A DNA stretch of 51,945 nucleotides from Halieaceae bacterium (lineage in GTDB: Bacteria; Pseudomonadota; Gammaproteobacteria; Pseudomonadales; Halieaceae). The notes below the pieces were generated by a model. It made no database searches, was not told the DNA's origin, and worked only from the letters and a program-made list of their open reading frames with translations. This document shows positions 8,064 to 17,509 of this stretch, piece by piece. Every line of letters starts with the position of its first letter. Position 1 is the first letter of the stretch. The DNA is taken from contig DPGN01000016.1 of NCBI GenBank assembly GCA_003523185.1, positions 1-51,945 of the forward strand. Reading direction: 5' to 3'. The position numbers and the translations under genes are program-made.

Positions 8064-9422
8064 ATGAATCCCGCTTCCCATTTGCCTGACCAACCAGTTT
8101 TCGTATCGCGCCGAATATTTCTTAACTTCGTGCTGATCACACTGTGCTCGCAATTCATGTTTGCGTTGTTGGCAATGAAGGGTGTGTTACTCCCGCAAAT
8201 CCTAGAGTTGTGGGACGTGTCAAAAACGCAGTTTGGTTTATTACTATCGATTTACGGACTGGCGAGTAACTTCATGTATGTCGCCCTTTCGTGGGCTCAA
8301 GACCGATTTGCGCCGCAAAAGCTGATTGCAATACCCATGATTATTGGCGGGATTACCACCTTCTTCTTGGGAAAAACGTCGGACTTTAATGTGCTACTGG
8401 GACTACTGCTGGTGTTGGCCATCTGTTGCGAAGGCGCATTTTGGCCTGCCATTTTGTCTTCAGTCAGAAAATCGACGTCCGACGAGCAACAATCGAAGGT
8501 CTTCGGTTTCCTTGAGGGTGGACGAGGCCTGATCGAGTTTCTCCAAAATGCCATCACGCTGGGTCTATACGCCCTCCTTGGATATAGCGTCCTCGGTTTG
8601 GAGGTGGCTTTCATGATTAACGGCGGAGTCATGGTGGCCCTGGGCATTGCAAGCTGGTTTACCCTGCCCGACAAGCCTCTTTTAAAATCCAGCGACGCAT
8701 CCGGTACAATGATGCAAGAGGTTCGCGAGGGAATGAAGCTGACGCTCTCGATGCCAGAAATTTGGCTGACAGGCCTCGTCGGTTTCTTCGTTTATTTTGC
8801 CTACACCAGTCTTCCCTTCTACGTGACCTATCTCAACGAGAGCTTCACTTTACCCGCGATTGCAGCATCGATATTCGCTCTTTTCTCAACGTCCGCGGGA
8901 CGGATTGGTTCGGCCTTCGTGGCTAGCTTTGTGACTAATCGCGTATTCGGGGGTGCGGTGGGCGGTATGCGAGCAGGCCTCATGGTCGTGGCGGTGTTGG
9001 GTGTAGCGCTCGCCCTCCTTCCCAACTCGCAGGACTTTGTTTGGATTGCAATGGCATTGCTCGTGCCACTCTTTTTCATGATTTTCTTCATGCGTGCTCT
9101 CTATTTCGCACCGTATGGAGAAATGGGGCTACCGCCGCGTTTTTCAGGCTCTGTGATTGCGGTCGCCTCATTCGTTGTATACGCACCCTCCTCTTTCGGT
9201 TACCTCTTTTTCGGCGTCATTTCTGACACCTTCCCCGGTCAGGAGGGCTATCGCTACCTCTTCGCCACGCTGGCCACACTCGGTGTGCTTGGTGCGGTCG
9301 CAGCTTCGATTTTGCGCAGACGCATGGGAGACGGCTTGAAAGAGCGCATTGCTGAGAAAGTTGCCCTTCTCGATGAGAAACTTGGTCTACAAGGTGAAGA
9401 AAAAACCTTCGCCAAACGATAG
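8064..9422 (+). CDS. MFS transporter
   Basis: A 452-residue MFS carrier with about 12 membrane helices and a charged cytoplasmic tail (last ~35 residues, rich in Lys/Glu). The N-terminus (FLNFVLITLCSQFMFALL) leads into helix 1, and the tract GRGLIEFLQNAI occupies the helix 5 region. It differs in sequence type from the divergent MFS gene at 6538-7872. Substrate is unknown. Start ATG 8064 fits the length, although the ribosome site is weak. It converges with the amidohydrolase gene. Confidence 0.88.
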   Translation: MNPASHLPDQPVFVSRRIFLNFVLITLCSQFMFALLAMKGVLLPQILELWDVSKTQFGLLLSIYGLASNFMYVALSWAQDRFAPQKLIAIPMIIGGITTFFLGKTSDFNVLLGLLLVLAICCEGAFWPAILSSVRKSTSDEQQSKVFGFLEGGRGLIEFLQNAITLGLYALLGYSVLGLEVAFMINGGVMVALGIASWFTLPDKPLLKSSDASGTMMQEVREGMKLTLSMPEIWLTGLVGFFVYFAYTSLPFYVTYLNESFTLPAIAASIFALFSTSAGRIGSAFVASFVTNRVFGGAVGGMRAGLMVVAVLGVALALLPNSQDFVWIAMALLVPLFFMIFFMRALYFAPYGEMGLPPRFSGSVIAVASFVVYAPSSFGYLFFGVISDTFPGQEGYRYLFATLATLGVLGAVAASILRRRMGDGLKERIAEKVALLDEKLGLQGEEKTFAKR

Positions 9423-9488
9423 GACTTGCTAGCGAGGTGCAGTCGTCTCGGAAACGCCTTATCTAACGACGGCTCGGACAGTTGGGTC

Positions 9489-11141
9489 TTACCGCGCCTC
9501 GGCCGCTCGCGCCGTGGTTACCATATCGCGCACATCGGATAGCAAGGCCTTGGCGTCATAAATCACGCCGTCTTTCACAGTGTAAGAAACGCCACCCACC
9601 CTCTCGATAACACCAGTATCGCGATTGAGCTTCATGTGACCGGTTCCATACAAGAGCTTAAAGTTTGACACCGGGTTACCCTCGACAAGGACAATATCAG
9701 CGCGCTTACCCGGTGAAATGGACCCAATTTCATCTTCCATTCCGAGAAGCTCCGCGCCATTGCGCGTCGCTGCCTGGACCACCTCTAATGGATGAAAGCC
9801 TGCCTCCTGGAGCATCTCCAACTCTCGGATGTACCCAAAGCCAAACAGCTTGTAGATAAATCCTGAGTCCGAGCCTGCAGCCACACGACCTCCGGCATTT
9901 TTAAAATCATTAATGAAACTCATCCAGCGCCTAAAGTTATCGCGCCAAGCGACTTCCATGCCCGTAGTCCAGTCGAAGTGATAGGAGCCATGAAGCCGCG
10001 GGTCAGGCTCAAAGAAACGCATCAAAGCAGGCAGCGTATAGTCCTCGTGCCACTCAGCATTTCGCTCACGCATGACATCACGATTGGCTTCGTAGATCGT
10101 AAAGGTTGGTACCAGGGTGAAGTTAAGATCGAGCAACTCGTCGATGGTTGCCTGCCACGTCTCGCTACCGCGTTCAGCTGACTGCCTCCACAGGTTACCA
10201 GCCTCGCCAAATCGCCACTGCTCGTCAGAGTAGTTGTAGTCGGCTGGATAGTCCTGGATGGTGCGATCGGTGAACATGGCTTCTGGCAACCCGTACCAGT
10301 GCTCCATACTATCGAGCCCGAGGCGCGCGCTATCCAAAACGTTCATGTGATAGACACCGTTTTGATCATGATGGCTCGCTGTGCCCATGCCCTGCTTCTG
10401 CGCCTCGTCGTACACCGCTGCCAAGGCTTCCGCCGTTCCACCACGCAACTTGACGCCCTTTGCACCTCGCTTCTTCACAGAGCGAACCCAAGCTCTAGCA
10501 TCCTCCTCGGAACTGATCTCAAATTGCGCTACCGCGGTCCCAGGGAACATGGCATAGGGAATGATGTCAGGAGCGGTAATCTCGTTACGTGCCGCTCGCT
10601 CTGACTGACCCACAGTCCACTCAAGACCCATAACGGAACCTGTATCACGCACAGTAGTAATGCCATGACCCAACCAGAGCTTAAACACATACTCGGGCGG
10701 CGTAATTGGCCCCACCACGCCCTCGTAAGGATTCGCGATGTGCACATGAGCATCAATAAAGCCGGGCAACGCGGTCATGCCCTTTCCATCCAACCGTCGT
10801 TCACCTGGCTGGGGTTTTGGCGGGTAACCTGAGATTTTCTCAATGGTGTTGCCTGTTATGACGATGGAAACGGGACCTCGCGGAGGTGCACCCAAGCCAT
10901 TCACCAGCATGACATTTTCAATGACTAAGCGATCGAATGGCCCTTCACCCTCATCAGCACTGCGATCAGGCGCTGGGGGCGGTATCACAACGCCCATCGC
11001 CTTGAAGGTTGAGGGCCCCTCCTCACCTGGCTGAACACCGGCCGTCCAAGCCGGCTGTACGGCGCCGAGCGAGAGCGACAATAAAATCAACGACAGCGCG
11101 TTTGCGAAGGCTTTAGTACCGATGTGTCTGATCAAAATCAT
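9489..11141 (-). CDS. Exported amidohydrolase
   Basis: A 550-residue metal-dependent hydrolase of the amidohydrolase superfamily. A signal peptide is visible (residues 1 to about 34: basic start, then LSLILLSLSLGAV and a PAWTAG cleavage region), so the enzyme is probably periplasmic. Metal ligands expected of the family include His132 and His134 in DAHVHIANP, a later HH pair in ASHHDQNG, and Asp in VAAGSDSGF; the Lys of GAKGVKLRGG may be the bridging residue. The ISPGKRADIVLVEGNP segment near the C-terminus is typical. Substrate (peptide, imide or cyclic amide) is unknown. A palindrome lies 48 bases upstream of the start. Confidence 0.87.
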   Translation of the reverse strand: MILIRHIGTKAFANALSLILLSLSLGAVQPAWTAGVQPGEEGPSTFKAMGVVIPPPAPDRSADEGEGPFDRLVIENVMLVNGLGAPPRGPVSIVITGNTIEKISGYPPKPQPGERRLDGKGMTALPGFIDAHVHIANPYEGVVGPITPPEYVFKLWLGHGITTVRDTGSVMGLEWTVGQSERAARNEITAPDIIPYAMFPGTAVAQFEISSEEDARAWVRSVKKRGAKGVKLRGGTAEALAAVYDEAQKQGMGTASHHDQNGVYHMNVLDSARLGLDSMEHWYGLPEAMFTDRTIQDYPADYNYSDEQWRFGEAGNLWRQSAERGSETWQATIDELLDLNFTLVPTFTIYEANRDVMRERNAEWHEDYTLPALMRFFEPDPRLHGSYHFDWTTGMEVAWRDNFRRWMSFINDFKNAGGRVAAGSDSGFIYKLFGFGYIRELEMLQEAGFHPLEVVQAATRNGAELLGMEDEIGSISPGKRADIVLVEGNPVSNFKLLYGTGHMKLNRDTGVIERVGGVSYTVKDGVIYDAKALLSDVRDMVTTARAAEAR

Positions 11142-11188
11142 AGGTTTGAAGTCGTCCGTGAGAGAGTGCCTGACATGGTTTCAATATG

Positions 11189-11209
11189 CGTCAGACCTTG
11201 TGTCTGACG
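11189..11209. promoter_or_regulatory. Perfect inverted repeat upstream of the amidohydrolase gene
   Basis: CGTCAGAC (11189-11196) and GTCTGACG (11202-11209) form 8-bp arms around a 5-base centre. It lies 48 bases before the amidohydrolase ATG and 43 bases after the GNAT stop. No T-run follows in the minus direction, so an operator is more likely than a terminator; the binding protein is not known. Confidence 0.45.
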
Positions 11210-11251
11210 TTACGATTATTATGTGATGAAAATTACTGCCTTTGCTTACCC

Positions 11252-11695
11252 TTAGGCAAGGTCGAAGCTGTACTTCCTGAATTCGGTATCGAGCTCATAA
11301 CCCAAAGCTTCATAAACCGATTGTGCTGTCACGTTAGTGTGTGCGGTCTCAAGATCCACGCGAAAAGCACCCTGAGCTTTTGCCCAATCATGCGCGAAGC
11401 GCAGAAGTGACGTGCCGACCCCCTTTGCTCGTGCTGCCGGCACCACATACAAATCGTAAAGAACAAAAAACGGCTTCATCGCCACAGAGCAAAATGCCGG
11501 ATACAGCTGCGTAAACCCTAGCACTGTCTCAGCGTCCTCGAATACGAAGACGTGGCTTCGCTGACAAGAAAGATTTTCTTTAAGGCACTGTGCCGCGCCG
11601 TCCAGATCACTTGTTTGTTCGTAGAACACTCGGTATGCATCGAATAAAGGTGAAATGGCTTCCACATCTTTAAGCGTTGCTTCTCGTATGCTCAT
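11252..11695 (-). CDS. GNAT family N-acetyltransferase
   Basis: A 147-residue acetyltransferase. The acetyl-CoA binding motif A is visible as LYVVPAARAKGVGTSLLRFAHDWA (about residues 85-108; RAKGVG equals the Q/RxxGxG/A loop), and the motif B region SVYEALGYELD follows. The N-terminus (IREATLKDVEAISPLF) is typical. Acceptor substrate is unknown. The ATG at 11695 is preceded by GAGG at good spacing. It is upstream of the amidohydrolase gene on the same strand, separated by 110 bases with an inverted repeat. Confidence 0.9.
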   Translation of the reverse strand: MSIREATLKDVEAISPLFDAYRVFYEQTSDLDGAAQCLKENLSCQRSHVFVFEDAETVLGFTQLYPAFCSVAMKPFFVLYDLYVVPAARAKGVGTSLLRFAHDWAKAQGAFRVDLETAHTNVTAQSVYEALGYELDTEFRKYSFDLA

Positions 11696-11803
11696 GGCAA
11701 CCTCATATAATCATCGAACTCGTTACACTGCCGAGCGTACACCGTTAAGGGTCAGGTAATCCAAGCCTGCAACGAAGAACATCAAATCTGCTGAGATCGC
11801 CGA

Positions 11804-12925
11804 ATGTCCCGACGTCAAACAAAAGCTCAAACCGTTGTCATTATTGGCATGGGCGACACCGGCGTATTGGTGGCTACTCGGCTTAGCCGTTTTTTTAACG
11901 TCATTGGCATCAGCACCAAGCCCAATCTTGTCAGCGGCCAGGAACTGGGTAAACGACTAGCGGATTTAAGTTGGTGGAACCGTTACTACAATACGCCACT
12001 GCGACGATTCAAAGCCCTCGCGGATGTTGAAATCCATCATGCCAAAGCTGAATGCGTCGACCTCGCCAATAAAAAATTGTTAGTGGTTGATCAGAGCAAT
12101 GACGAAACAGTAATCCCCTTTGACTTCCTGGTCATTGCGTCCGGCACCTCTAATGGTTTCTGGCGCGATGATAACTTGCGATCAGAAGCGCAAATCGATG
12201 AACGGTTGGAGCAGGACGCAGCGGCTATCCGCGACGCCAACACCGTAGCGATTGTTGGAGGTGGGCCCTGCGGTGTGAGTTGTGCCTTGAACATTCGTCG
12301 CGCTTACCCGGAGAAAATGGTCTCACTGTATATCTCAGCGGATCTCCCGCTCCCTGGATATCACGACGAGGCTCGACAATATTACCACCGCGAATTGACT
12401 ACTGCGGGCGTACAGATTTTCAGCGGGCATCGAGCTATTACCGAGGAACCCGCGCCGAGCGCAGGAACCATACGGTTTGAGTCGGGTCATTCCGCCGTGG
12501 CCGATGCCATCATATGGTCTACGGGCAATCGCAAACCGCATACACAGTTCCTGCCCAACGCACTACTCGACGATGAAGGGTTTGTAAAAACCAAAAATAC
12601 GCTTGAAGTGGTCGGTAGTGACTGTCTTTTTGCCATCGGTGATGTGGCATCAACCGATCCAGCGCGATCATCTGCTCGAAATTGGGCCTACGGTATTTTG
12701 GTGAACAACATTAAGCGCAAGGCGGCTGGTAAGGCGCCGAATAAGCACTACGCTCCTCCAACGAATCGATGGGGGTCAATTGTTGGACTACAGGATGACG
12801 GGCTCACACTGCACCAGGACTCCGGCAAGACAACGCGTCTTTCACGCTGGCTCGTGGAGAATCTCCTGCTCCCTACCGTTGTTCAACGGGTGATTTATAA
12901 AGGCGTCGAACGCCTGCGGGACTAA
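11804..12925 (+). CDS. FAD-dependent pyridine nucleotide oxidoreductase
   Basis: A 373-residue flavoprotein of the two-dinucleotide-binding-domain fold, similar in layout to NDH-2/AIF-like oxidoreductases. The FAD-binding motif is at the N-terminus (VVIIGMGDTGVLVATRL), the NAD(P)H-binding motif in the middle (VAIVGGGPCGVSCAL, about residues 147-161), and the flavin-contacting CLFAIGDVAST near residue 275. No redox CxxC pair is seen, so a disulfide reductase is unlikely. Electron acceptor is unknown (a quinone is possible). It converges with the neighbouring gene at 12934. Confidence 0.85.
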   Translation: MSRRQTKAQTVVIIGMGDTGVLVATRLSRFFNVIGISTKPNLVSGQELGKRLADLSWWNRYYNTPLRRFKALADVEIHHAKAECVDLANKKLLVVDQSNDETVIPFDFLVIASGTSNGFWRDDNLRSEAQIDERLEQDAAAIRDANTVAIVGGGPCGVSCALNIRRAYPEKMVSLYISADLPLPGYHDEARQYYHRELTTAGVQIFSGHRAITEEPAPSAGTIRFESGHSAVADAIIWSTGNRKPHTQFLPNALLDDEGFVKTKNTLEVVGSDCLFAIGDVASTDPARSSARNWAYGILVNNIKRKAAGKAPNKHYAPPTNRWGSIVGLQDDGLTLHQDSGKTTRLSRWLVENLLLPTVVQRVIYKGVERLRD

Positions 12926-12933
12926 AGACGACT

Positions 12934-13944
12934 CTAGGCTGCCTTCGCTGCCGGGAACCGAATAAACTCGTTAACCAGCGCTTCAGCAAAGCTCGTTGGG
13001 TCCGGCCGCGCGCCCGTCAGAACACCATGTGTTCTCAACTCCGATTCCAATGTATCGAGAATGTAATCGAGAGTCAGATCATCCGTCTTATTGGCCCACT
13101 TTGCTTTTTCTGCCTCATCGGCAAAACAGTAGGCTTTCCACGAAATTGAGTACCGCAAATCCTCCCATTGGTAACGCGCCACCTCACTACCATCGGGTTT
13201 AGCGAGCGACCAACCGACACTTCCGTCAAAGGTTAGCGTTGCACCTTTATCGATTTCGGGGAAAAACGACTTTGGCGTTACCCGCTCAACACCGTGAAAC
13301 ACCTTGTCAGTATCGATCAATATGGCGGTGTTGTGCGTCGCGGGCATGGATTCCCGTCGCCCCTGAGGACCCTCAGGAAAATAGGCAAACGCGCCGCCCG
13401 GATTAGCACCAAACCAAGAGACGCAGGTGGCAATGGGGATGCGATATTCATCAAATAAACCCGAGTGCAACATAGTGACAAGGAGCCACTGCGGCATGCG
13501 CTTCCGATCTGCACCTCTAAACTCCGGAACATCGGTATGAATCGCAAGTTCCTGCCCCGGTGTAAGGATATTGGCGTAGACGATGGCGGGAACGACCATT
13601 GGGCGACCTGTGACCTCGCCAGCGACCGCTAACAACTCCGGATGATTGAAAAACGCCTCGACGCCTGGTGCCTGAATGTCGTCACCGTAGGCGTAGGTCT
13701 CTCGGAAATAATTGGTGCGCTGAGCCGCTGTGCTGACGTCATCACTGTTACCTAGACCATCGATGCCGTGCTGAATGTAGTTGAAGGCGGCATCGAAGCG
13801 TTGCGGTAATGACTCTCCAATTCCTTCATTAAGTGCTTCTTCCGCGTAGGTGCGAAACACGCGTCGTTCTTCGGCGATACGCAACATGGTTGTCGCTTCT
13901 TCCGCTGACATAAACGGGCTCATGGCCTTGTAACTCGCTCGCAT
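12934..13944 (-). CDS. Putative 2-oxoglutarate/Fe(II)-dependent oxygenase-like protein
   Basis: A 336-residue soluble protein I cannot place in a named family. The segment ELAIHTDVPEF contains an HxD pair, and about 100 residues later DTDKVFHGVERV gives a distal His; ISWKAYCF follows further on. HxD...H is the iron-binding triad of 2-oxoglutarate oxygenases, and the spacing suits the double-stranded beta-helix fold. This functional reading is inference. The N-terminus (residues 1-30) looks helical. Upstream lies a promoter-like AT-rich stretch, and the gene has a ribosome site (AGGAATA). Substrate unknown. Confidence 0.6.
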   Translation of the reverse strand: MRASYKAMSPFMSAEEATTMLRIAEERRVFRTYAEEALNEGIGESLPQRFDAAFNYIQHGIDGLGNSDDVSTAAQRTNYFRETYAYGDDIQAPGVEAFFNHPELLAVAGEVTGRPMVVPAIVYANILTPGQELAIHTDVPEFRGADRKRMPQWLLVTMLHSGLFDEYRIPIATCVSWFGANPGGAFAYFPEGPQGRRESMPATHNTAILIDTDKVFHGVERVTPKSFFPEIDKGATLTFDGSVGWSLAKPDGSEVARYQWEDLRYSISWKAYCFADEAEKAKWANKTDDLTLDYILDTLESELRTHGVLTGARPDPTSFAEALVNEFIRFPAAKAA

Positions 13945-14066
13945 ACGCGTGTATTCCTAGATGTTATTTTTGTTTTTCGTTATCTGTTTTATCGCGTATC
14001 AGACTCAGTCTCAATGGTGGTCTCCCTCGAGACGGGACTCAACAGGCAAGCCCTAGGAACTTCAAC

Positions 14067-15041
14067 TTAGGGAATTAGGACCGAACTTCCGGTCGTACGG
14101 CGCCCTTCCAGGTCGTTATGCGCCCTAACCACGTCGCTCAGTGGGTATCGCTGATTCACATCAACCGTGAGATGCCCCGCTTCTATGAGGCCAAAAATAC
14201 GGTCCGCCGATGCCTGCATCCACCTCGGTCGCGCCATGTGAGTAGCTAGGGTTGGGCGCGTAAAGTAGAGCGATCCGGACAGAGCGAGCTCCCCCGGGAC
14301 AACAACATCAATGGGACCTGATGCATTGCCAAAACTGACGAATGTACCCAGAGGCGCAAGCAAGCCGAGGCTCAGTCGATAGGTCGATCGACCCACACTA
14401 TCGTAGACCACAGGAAACCCATCAGGTGCGTGCGCTCGCAGCTTATCGGACAGCTCAGGATCGTCGCTCAAGAGACAGGCTTCAGCGCCATGACTCACGG
14501 CCAGATCACATTTCACTTGTGTACTCGCAGTCCCTATTAACTTGACGCCCTTTTGCTTGGCCCATTGACAGGCAATCAGACCCACGCCACCGGCGGCCGC
14601 ATGGAAAAGAACGGTCTCACCGCCACTTAATGGAAAGGTATCGTTGAACAAATAATCCACCGTCATTGCTTTCAGCAGCACCGCTGCGGCTTCCTCATCG
14701 CTGACACCTGCCGGGATTTTGACTAATGCAGCGCGGGGTAAAACGATCGCCTCGGCATAGGCACCCATGGCCATGGCAAAACCAACACGGTCACCCTCGC
14801 TCAAGTCATCAACGCCCTCGCCCAGCGCATCAACAAGACCGGCGCCCTCACATCCCAATCCCGTTGGCAACGTTAAGGGGTACAGACCCGATCGGTGGTA
14901 GGTGTCGATTAGGTTAATACCACAGGCTTTTAGCTTAATCCGCACCTCGCCCACACCTGGTTGAGGCAGGGGTACTTCCTTCACTGACATCTGCTCTGCT
15001 GCGCCGCAGACGTCCACTCGAACAGCTTTCATCGTATCCAT
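14067..15041 (-). CDS. NADPH:quinone reductase-like protein (zinc-free MDR family)
   Basis: A 324-residue medium-chain dehydrogenase/reductase. The N-terminus is AVRVDVCGAAEQMSVKEVPLP, then GCEGAGLVDALGEGV and the nucleotide-binding motif HAAAGGVGLIACQWAK (about residues 138-153), all typical of quinone oxidoreductases; the structural and catalytic zinc cysteines of alcohol dehydrogenases are absent. ATG 15041 was chosen because GGAG lies seven bases upstream; an ATG ten codons further upstream (15071) has no such site. The upstream region carries tandem direct repeats. Confidence 0.9.
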   Translation of the reverse strand: MDTMKAVRVDVCGAAEQMSVKEVPLPQPGVGEVRIKLKACGINLIDTYHRSGLYPLTLPTGLGCEGAGLVDALGEGVDDLSEGDRVGFAMAMGAYAEAIVLPRAALVKIPAGVSDEEAAAVLLKAMTVDYLFNDTFPLSGGETVLFHAAAGGVGLIACQWAKQKGVKLIGTASTQVKCDLAVSHGAEACLLSDDPELSDKLRAHAPDGFPVVYDSVGRSTYRLSLGLLAPLGTFVSFGNASGPIDVVVPGELALSGSLYFTRPTLATHMARPRWMQASADRIFGLIEAGHLTVDVNQRYPLSDVVRAHNDLEGRRTTGSSVLIP

Positions 15042-15098
15042 CGACTTACTCCAACCTCTACTCGTCGCCATGCTTTACAACGGACTTTTTCTTCACAC

Positions 15099-15131
15099 GC
15101 ACCCTACGAATAACATGCACCCTACGAATAA
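15099..15131. repeat. Tandem 15-bp direct repeats upstream of the quinone reductase-like gene
   Basis: GCACCCTACGAATAA occurs at 15099-15113 and again at 15117-15131, an 18-base period. Looser CCCTAC-containing echoes continue to the argE stop (GCCCTACACC and AACCCTACATG near 15190-15215). The block fills the gap between argE and the quinone reductase-like gene. Confidence 0.7.
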
Positions 15132-15211
15132 AGAGCGCCATTAATCATAGCCCGCAATCACAGGCCATAATCACAACCCACAATGACACGCCCTACACCC
15201 CACGCTAAACC

Positions 15212-16384
15212 CTACATGCAGTATCGGTAAATCAGTGACCGTAGGGTGTCGATCGCTGGCTGAATTTGATCGAGCGGCATGTATTCATTGGGTTGATGAG
15301 CGACGTCTATCGAGCCAGGACCCATGACAATGGTTTCCAGTCCCAGCGACTTTAAAAATGGGGCCTCAGTTGCAAAGTTGACAGCATCCGCTATCTGCCC
15401 CGACGCATGCTCGCAGGCAACCACTAACTCACTTCCCTCAGCCTGCTCGAAGGCGGGCACCGGCTCAACCAAACGGCGCATCTCAATATCGATATCATGC
15501 AGCGCTGCAATCTCAACGAGCCTGGCATTCAAATCACGCTCTACATCAGCGTACTCAAGACCCGGTAGCATTCGCACATCAAAACCAAAGTCCAGCTCAC
15601 CACAGATTCTATTGGGGCTGTCACCACCGTGGACGCAACCAAAATTGATTGTTGGCACAGGAACAGCCATCAGTTCACAGCGAAACGTCCTAGCCAATTC
15701 ATCGCGATACTGAGACAGTGCAGACAACAGCGTTGGCAAAGCCTCGATGACGTTATTACCCAACTCAGGGTCTGACGAGTGACCGCTCTGGCCGCGCAAA
15801 GTGACGCCTTGCATCATGATGCCCTTATGCATCCGCATAGGCCGGAGATCGGTAGGCTCGCCAACAACGGCAGCTCTTGCCAGGGGTAATTGTGCTTTTG
15901 TCAGTGAGCGAGCGCCTCTCATCGTGCTCTCTTCATCGGCAGTCGCAAGTAAGTACAACGGCGCTTTAAATTTAGCCGGGTCAAAGGCTGATGCGGCCTC
16001 CAGCGCCACGGCAAAAAAGCCTTTCATGTCCGTGCTGCCCAGACCATAGAGCCTGCCATCCCGCTCGGTGAGCTTCAGGGGGTCAGACGCCCAACCACCG
16101 GCATCAAACGGTACGGTGTCCGTATGACCTGAGAGAACTAAACCGGCTGGCTCGTCTCCTAGGTTATGTGTGTTGCCTAAGGTCGCAATGAGGTTCGCTT
16201 TTCCATCTGCTGTCGACTCTAGCTCATGTATGTCGACGTCCCAGCCATCGCGCTCCGCATAGTCAGAGAGGTGGTTTATCACTCTGCGATTGCTGCTGTC
16301 CCAGGACGGATCAGGGGAGCTGACAGAGTCTGCTGCCACCAATTCTGTGACACGTTTGACGATGGTTTGCTCGCTCGTTGGCAT
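15212..16384 (-). CDS. argE: Acetylornithine deacetylase
   Basis: A 390-residue M20-family zinc hydrolase, close in length to E. coli ArgE (383), which releases ornithine from N-acetylornithine in arginine synthesis. Metal and catalytic motifs are visible: LVLSGHTDTVPFD (first His/Asp), LYGLGSTDMKGF (bridging Asp), ATADEESTMRGARS (catalytic Glu pair) and VGEPTDLRP; the C-terminal VAHQPNEYMPLDQ carries the last His. Closely related M20 enzymes such as succinyl-diaminopimelate desuccinylase are alternatives, but the GEPT and HQPNE patterns favour ArgE. No other arg gene is adjacent. Confidence 0.88.
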   Translation of the reverse strand: MPTSEQTIVKRVTELVAADSVSSPDPSWDSSNRRVINHLSDYAERDGWDVDIHELESTADGKANLIATLGNTHNLGDEPAGLVLSGHTDTVPFDAGGWASDPLKLTERDGRLYGLGSTDMKGFFAVALEAASAFDPAKFKAPLYLLATADEESTMRGARSLTKAQLPLARAAVVGEPTDLRPMRMHKGIMMQGVTLRGQSGHSSDPELGNNVIEALPTLLSALSQYRDELARTFRCELMAVPVPTINFGCVHGGDSPNRICGELDFGFDVRMLPGLEYADVERDLNARLVEIAALHDIDIEMRRLVEPVPAFEQAEGSELVVACEHASGQIADAVNFATEAPFLKSLGLETIVMGPGSIDVAHQPNEYMPLDQIQPAIDTLRSLIYRYCM

Positions 16385-16509
16385 CCTGTTCTCTTCGTTT
16401 ACTGCGCGCTGCTTTTACTTAGCGCTGCTTTTAATTAAAGCTTAGAGTATCGGCATACGTCCTGATCGTCATCACAGAAGACCTCAACGAATATCGGTTA
16501 TGCTGAGTT

Positions 16510-17474
16510 ATGCACGACAGCCACACCATTTTCCGCAAGACCGCAGACGACAAGCGACAGATCACCGTCTATCTGCTCAATAAAGGCGCAACGATTGCGG
16601 ACATCTCATTGAGTGGCTTTGGTGTGCACTCAAAATCAGATGTCATACTGAGTTATTCCTCACCCGCAGAGTTCGATTCAGACCCCTATTACCTTGGCGC
16701 CACCGTGGGTCCGGTTGCAAATAGACTGAAAGATGGTTGTTTCGACCTACCTAACGGCAAGCACGCATTGGAGATTAACGAGCCTGCCCGATCGAATGTA
16801 CTGCATGGCGGGATCAATGGGCTTCATCAACAAACTTTTCAGGCGTCGCCTACTCGTGCTCACAACTCGGTCGTGTTCTCACTCGCACTACCCCACCTTG
16901 CCGACGGTTTCCCGGGAGACCGACTCATTACGGTCCGTTACGAACTCTTGGAGGATCTGAGTCTTCAGTTTGATTTTACCGCGTCGACCGACCGTACGAC
17001 CGTCATGAACCTGGCGAACCACGCCTATCTCAATCTCGGTGGCCCTCTCTCTGAGCACGAGCTGACACTAAATGCGGGTCACTACACGCCGGTGAATGAC
17101 CGACTGATCCCCACTGGCGAGATTGCATCGCTTAAGGGCTCCGCGCTCGATTACTCTGACTGGAAGGCTCTCGGGGGTGCCGCGATTGATCATAATTTTG
17201 TGCTACCCGAAGACGAAAACTTCGCCGCGCAGCGAGTCTTCGGCTCCGCGCGACACAGCTTCAGCTAGACGTCCTCACAACACAGCCTGCACTACAGGTA
17301 TATACAGGCGATGGCTTGAATGCGCCCTTTGCACCCAGATCGGGTATTTGTCTTGAGGCCCAGGGATTTCCTGATGCACCCAACCAGCCTAATTTCCCGA
17401 GCATCAGGCTTGAGCCAGGCGCTACCTATCGGCAGCGCACGATCTATCAATTCAAAGAAATAGCAGCAGAGTGA
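16510..17474 (+). pseudogene. galM: Aldose 1-epimerase, broken by a frameshift
   Basis: A galactose-mutarotase reading frame that needs a frame change to be whole. Frame one runs 16510 to a TAG at 17268 and holds GATVGPVANRL, SNVLHGG and the catalytic-His segment MNLANHAYLNLGG. Near 17230-17238 the homology moves by one base into another frame, LDVLTTQPALQVYTG onward, ending at TGA 17472-17474 and holding GICLEAQGFPDAPNQPNF with the catalytic Glu. Together this gives about 321 residues, near the usual 330-350. Frame one alone would lack the catalytic base. Either one base is missing in the sequence or the gene is recently inactivated. Confidence 0.85.
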
Positions 17475-17509
17475 AAAAACTGCTGGCCTGAGCACTAAGG
17501 GCTTAAAAG

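Noticed and set aside
7869..8153. A 94-codon minus-strand frame between the MFS genes
   Set aside because: It overlaps the 5' end of the plus-strand MFS gene and the shared promoter region and resembles no protein family.
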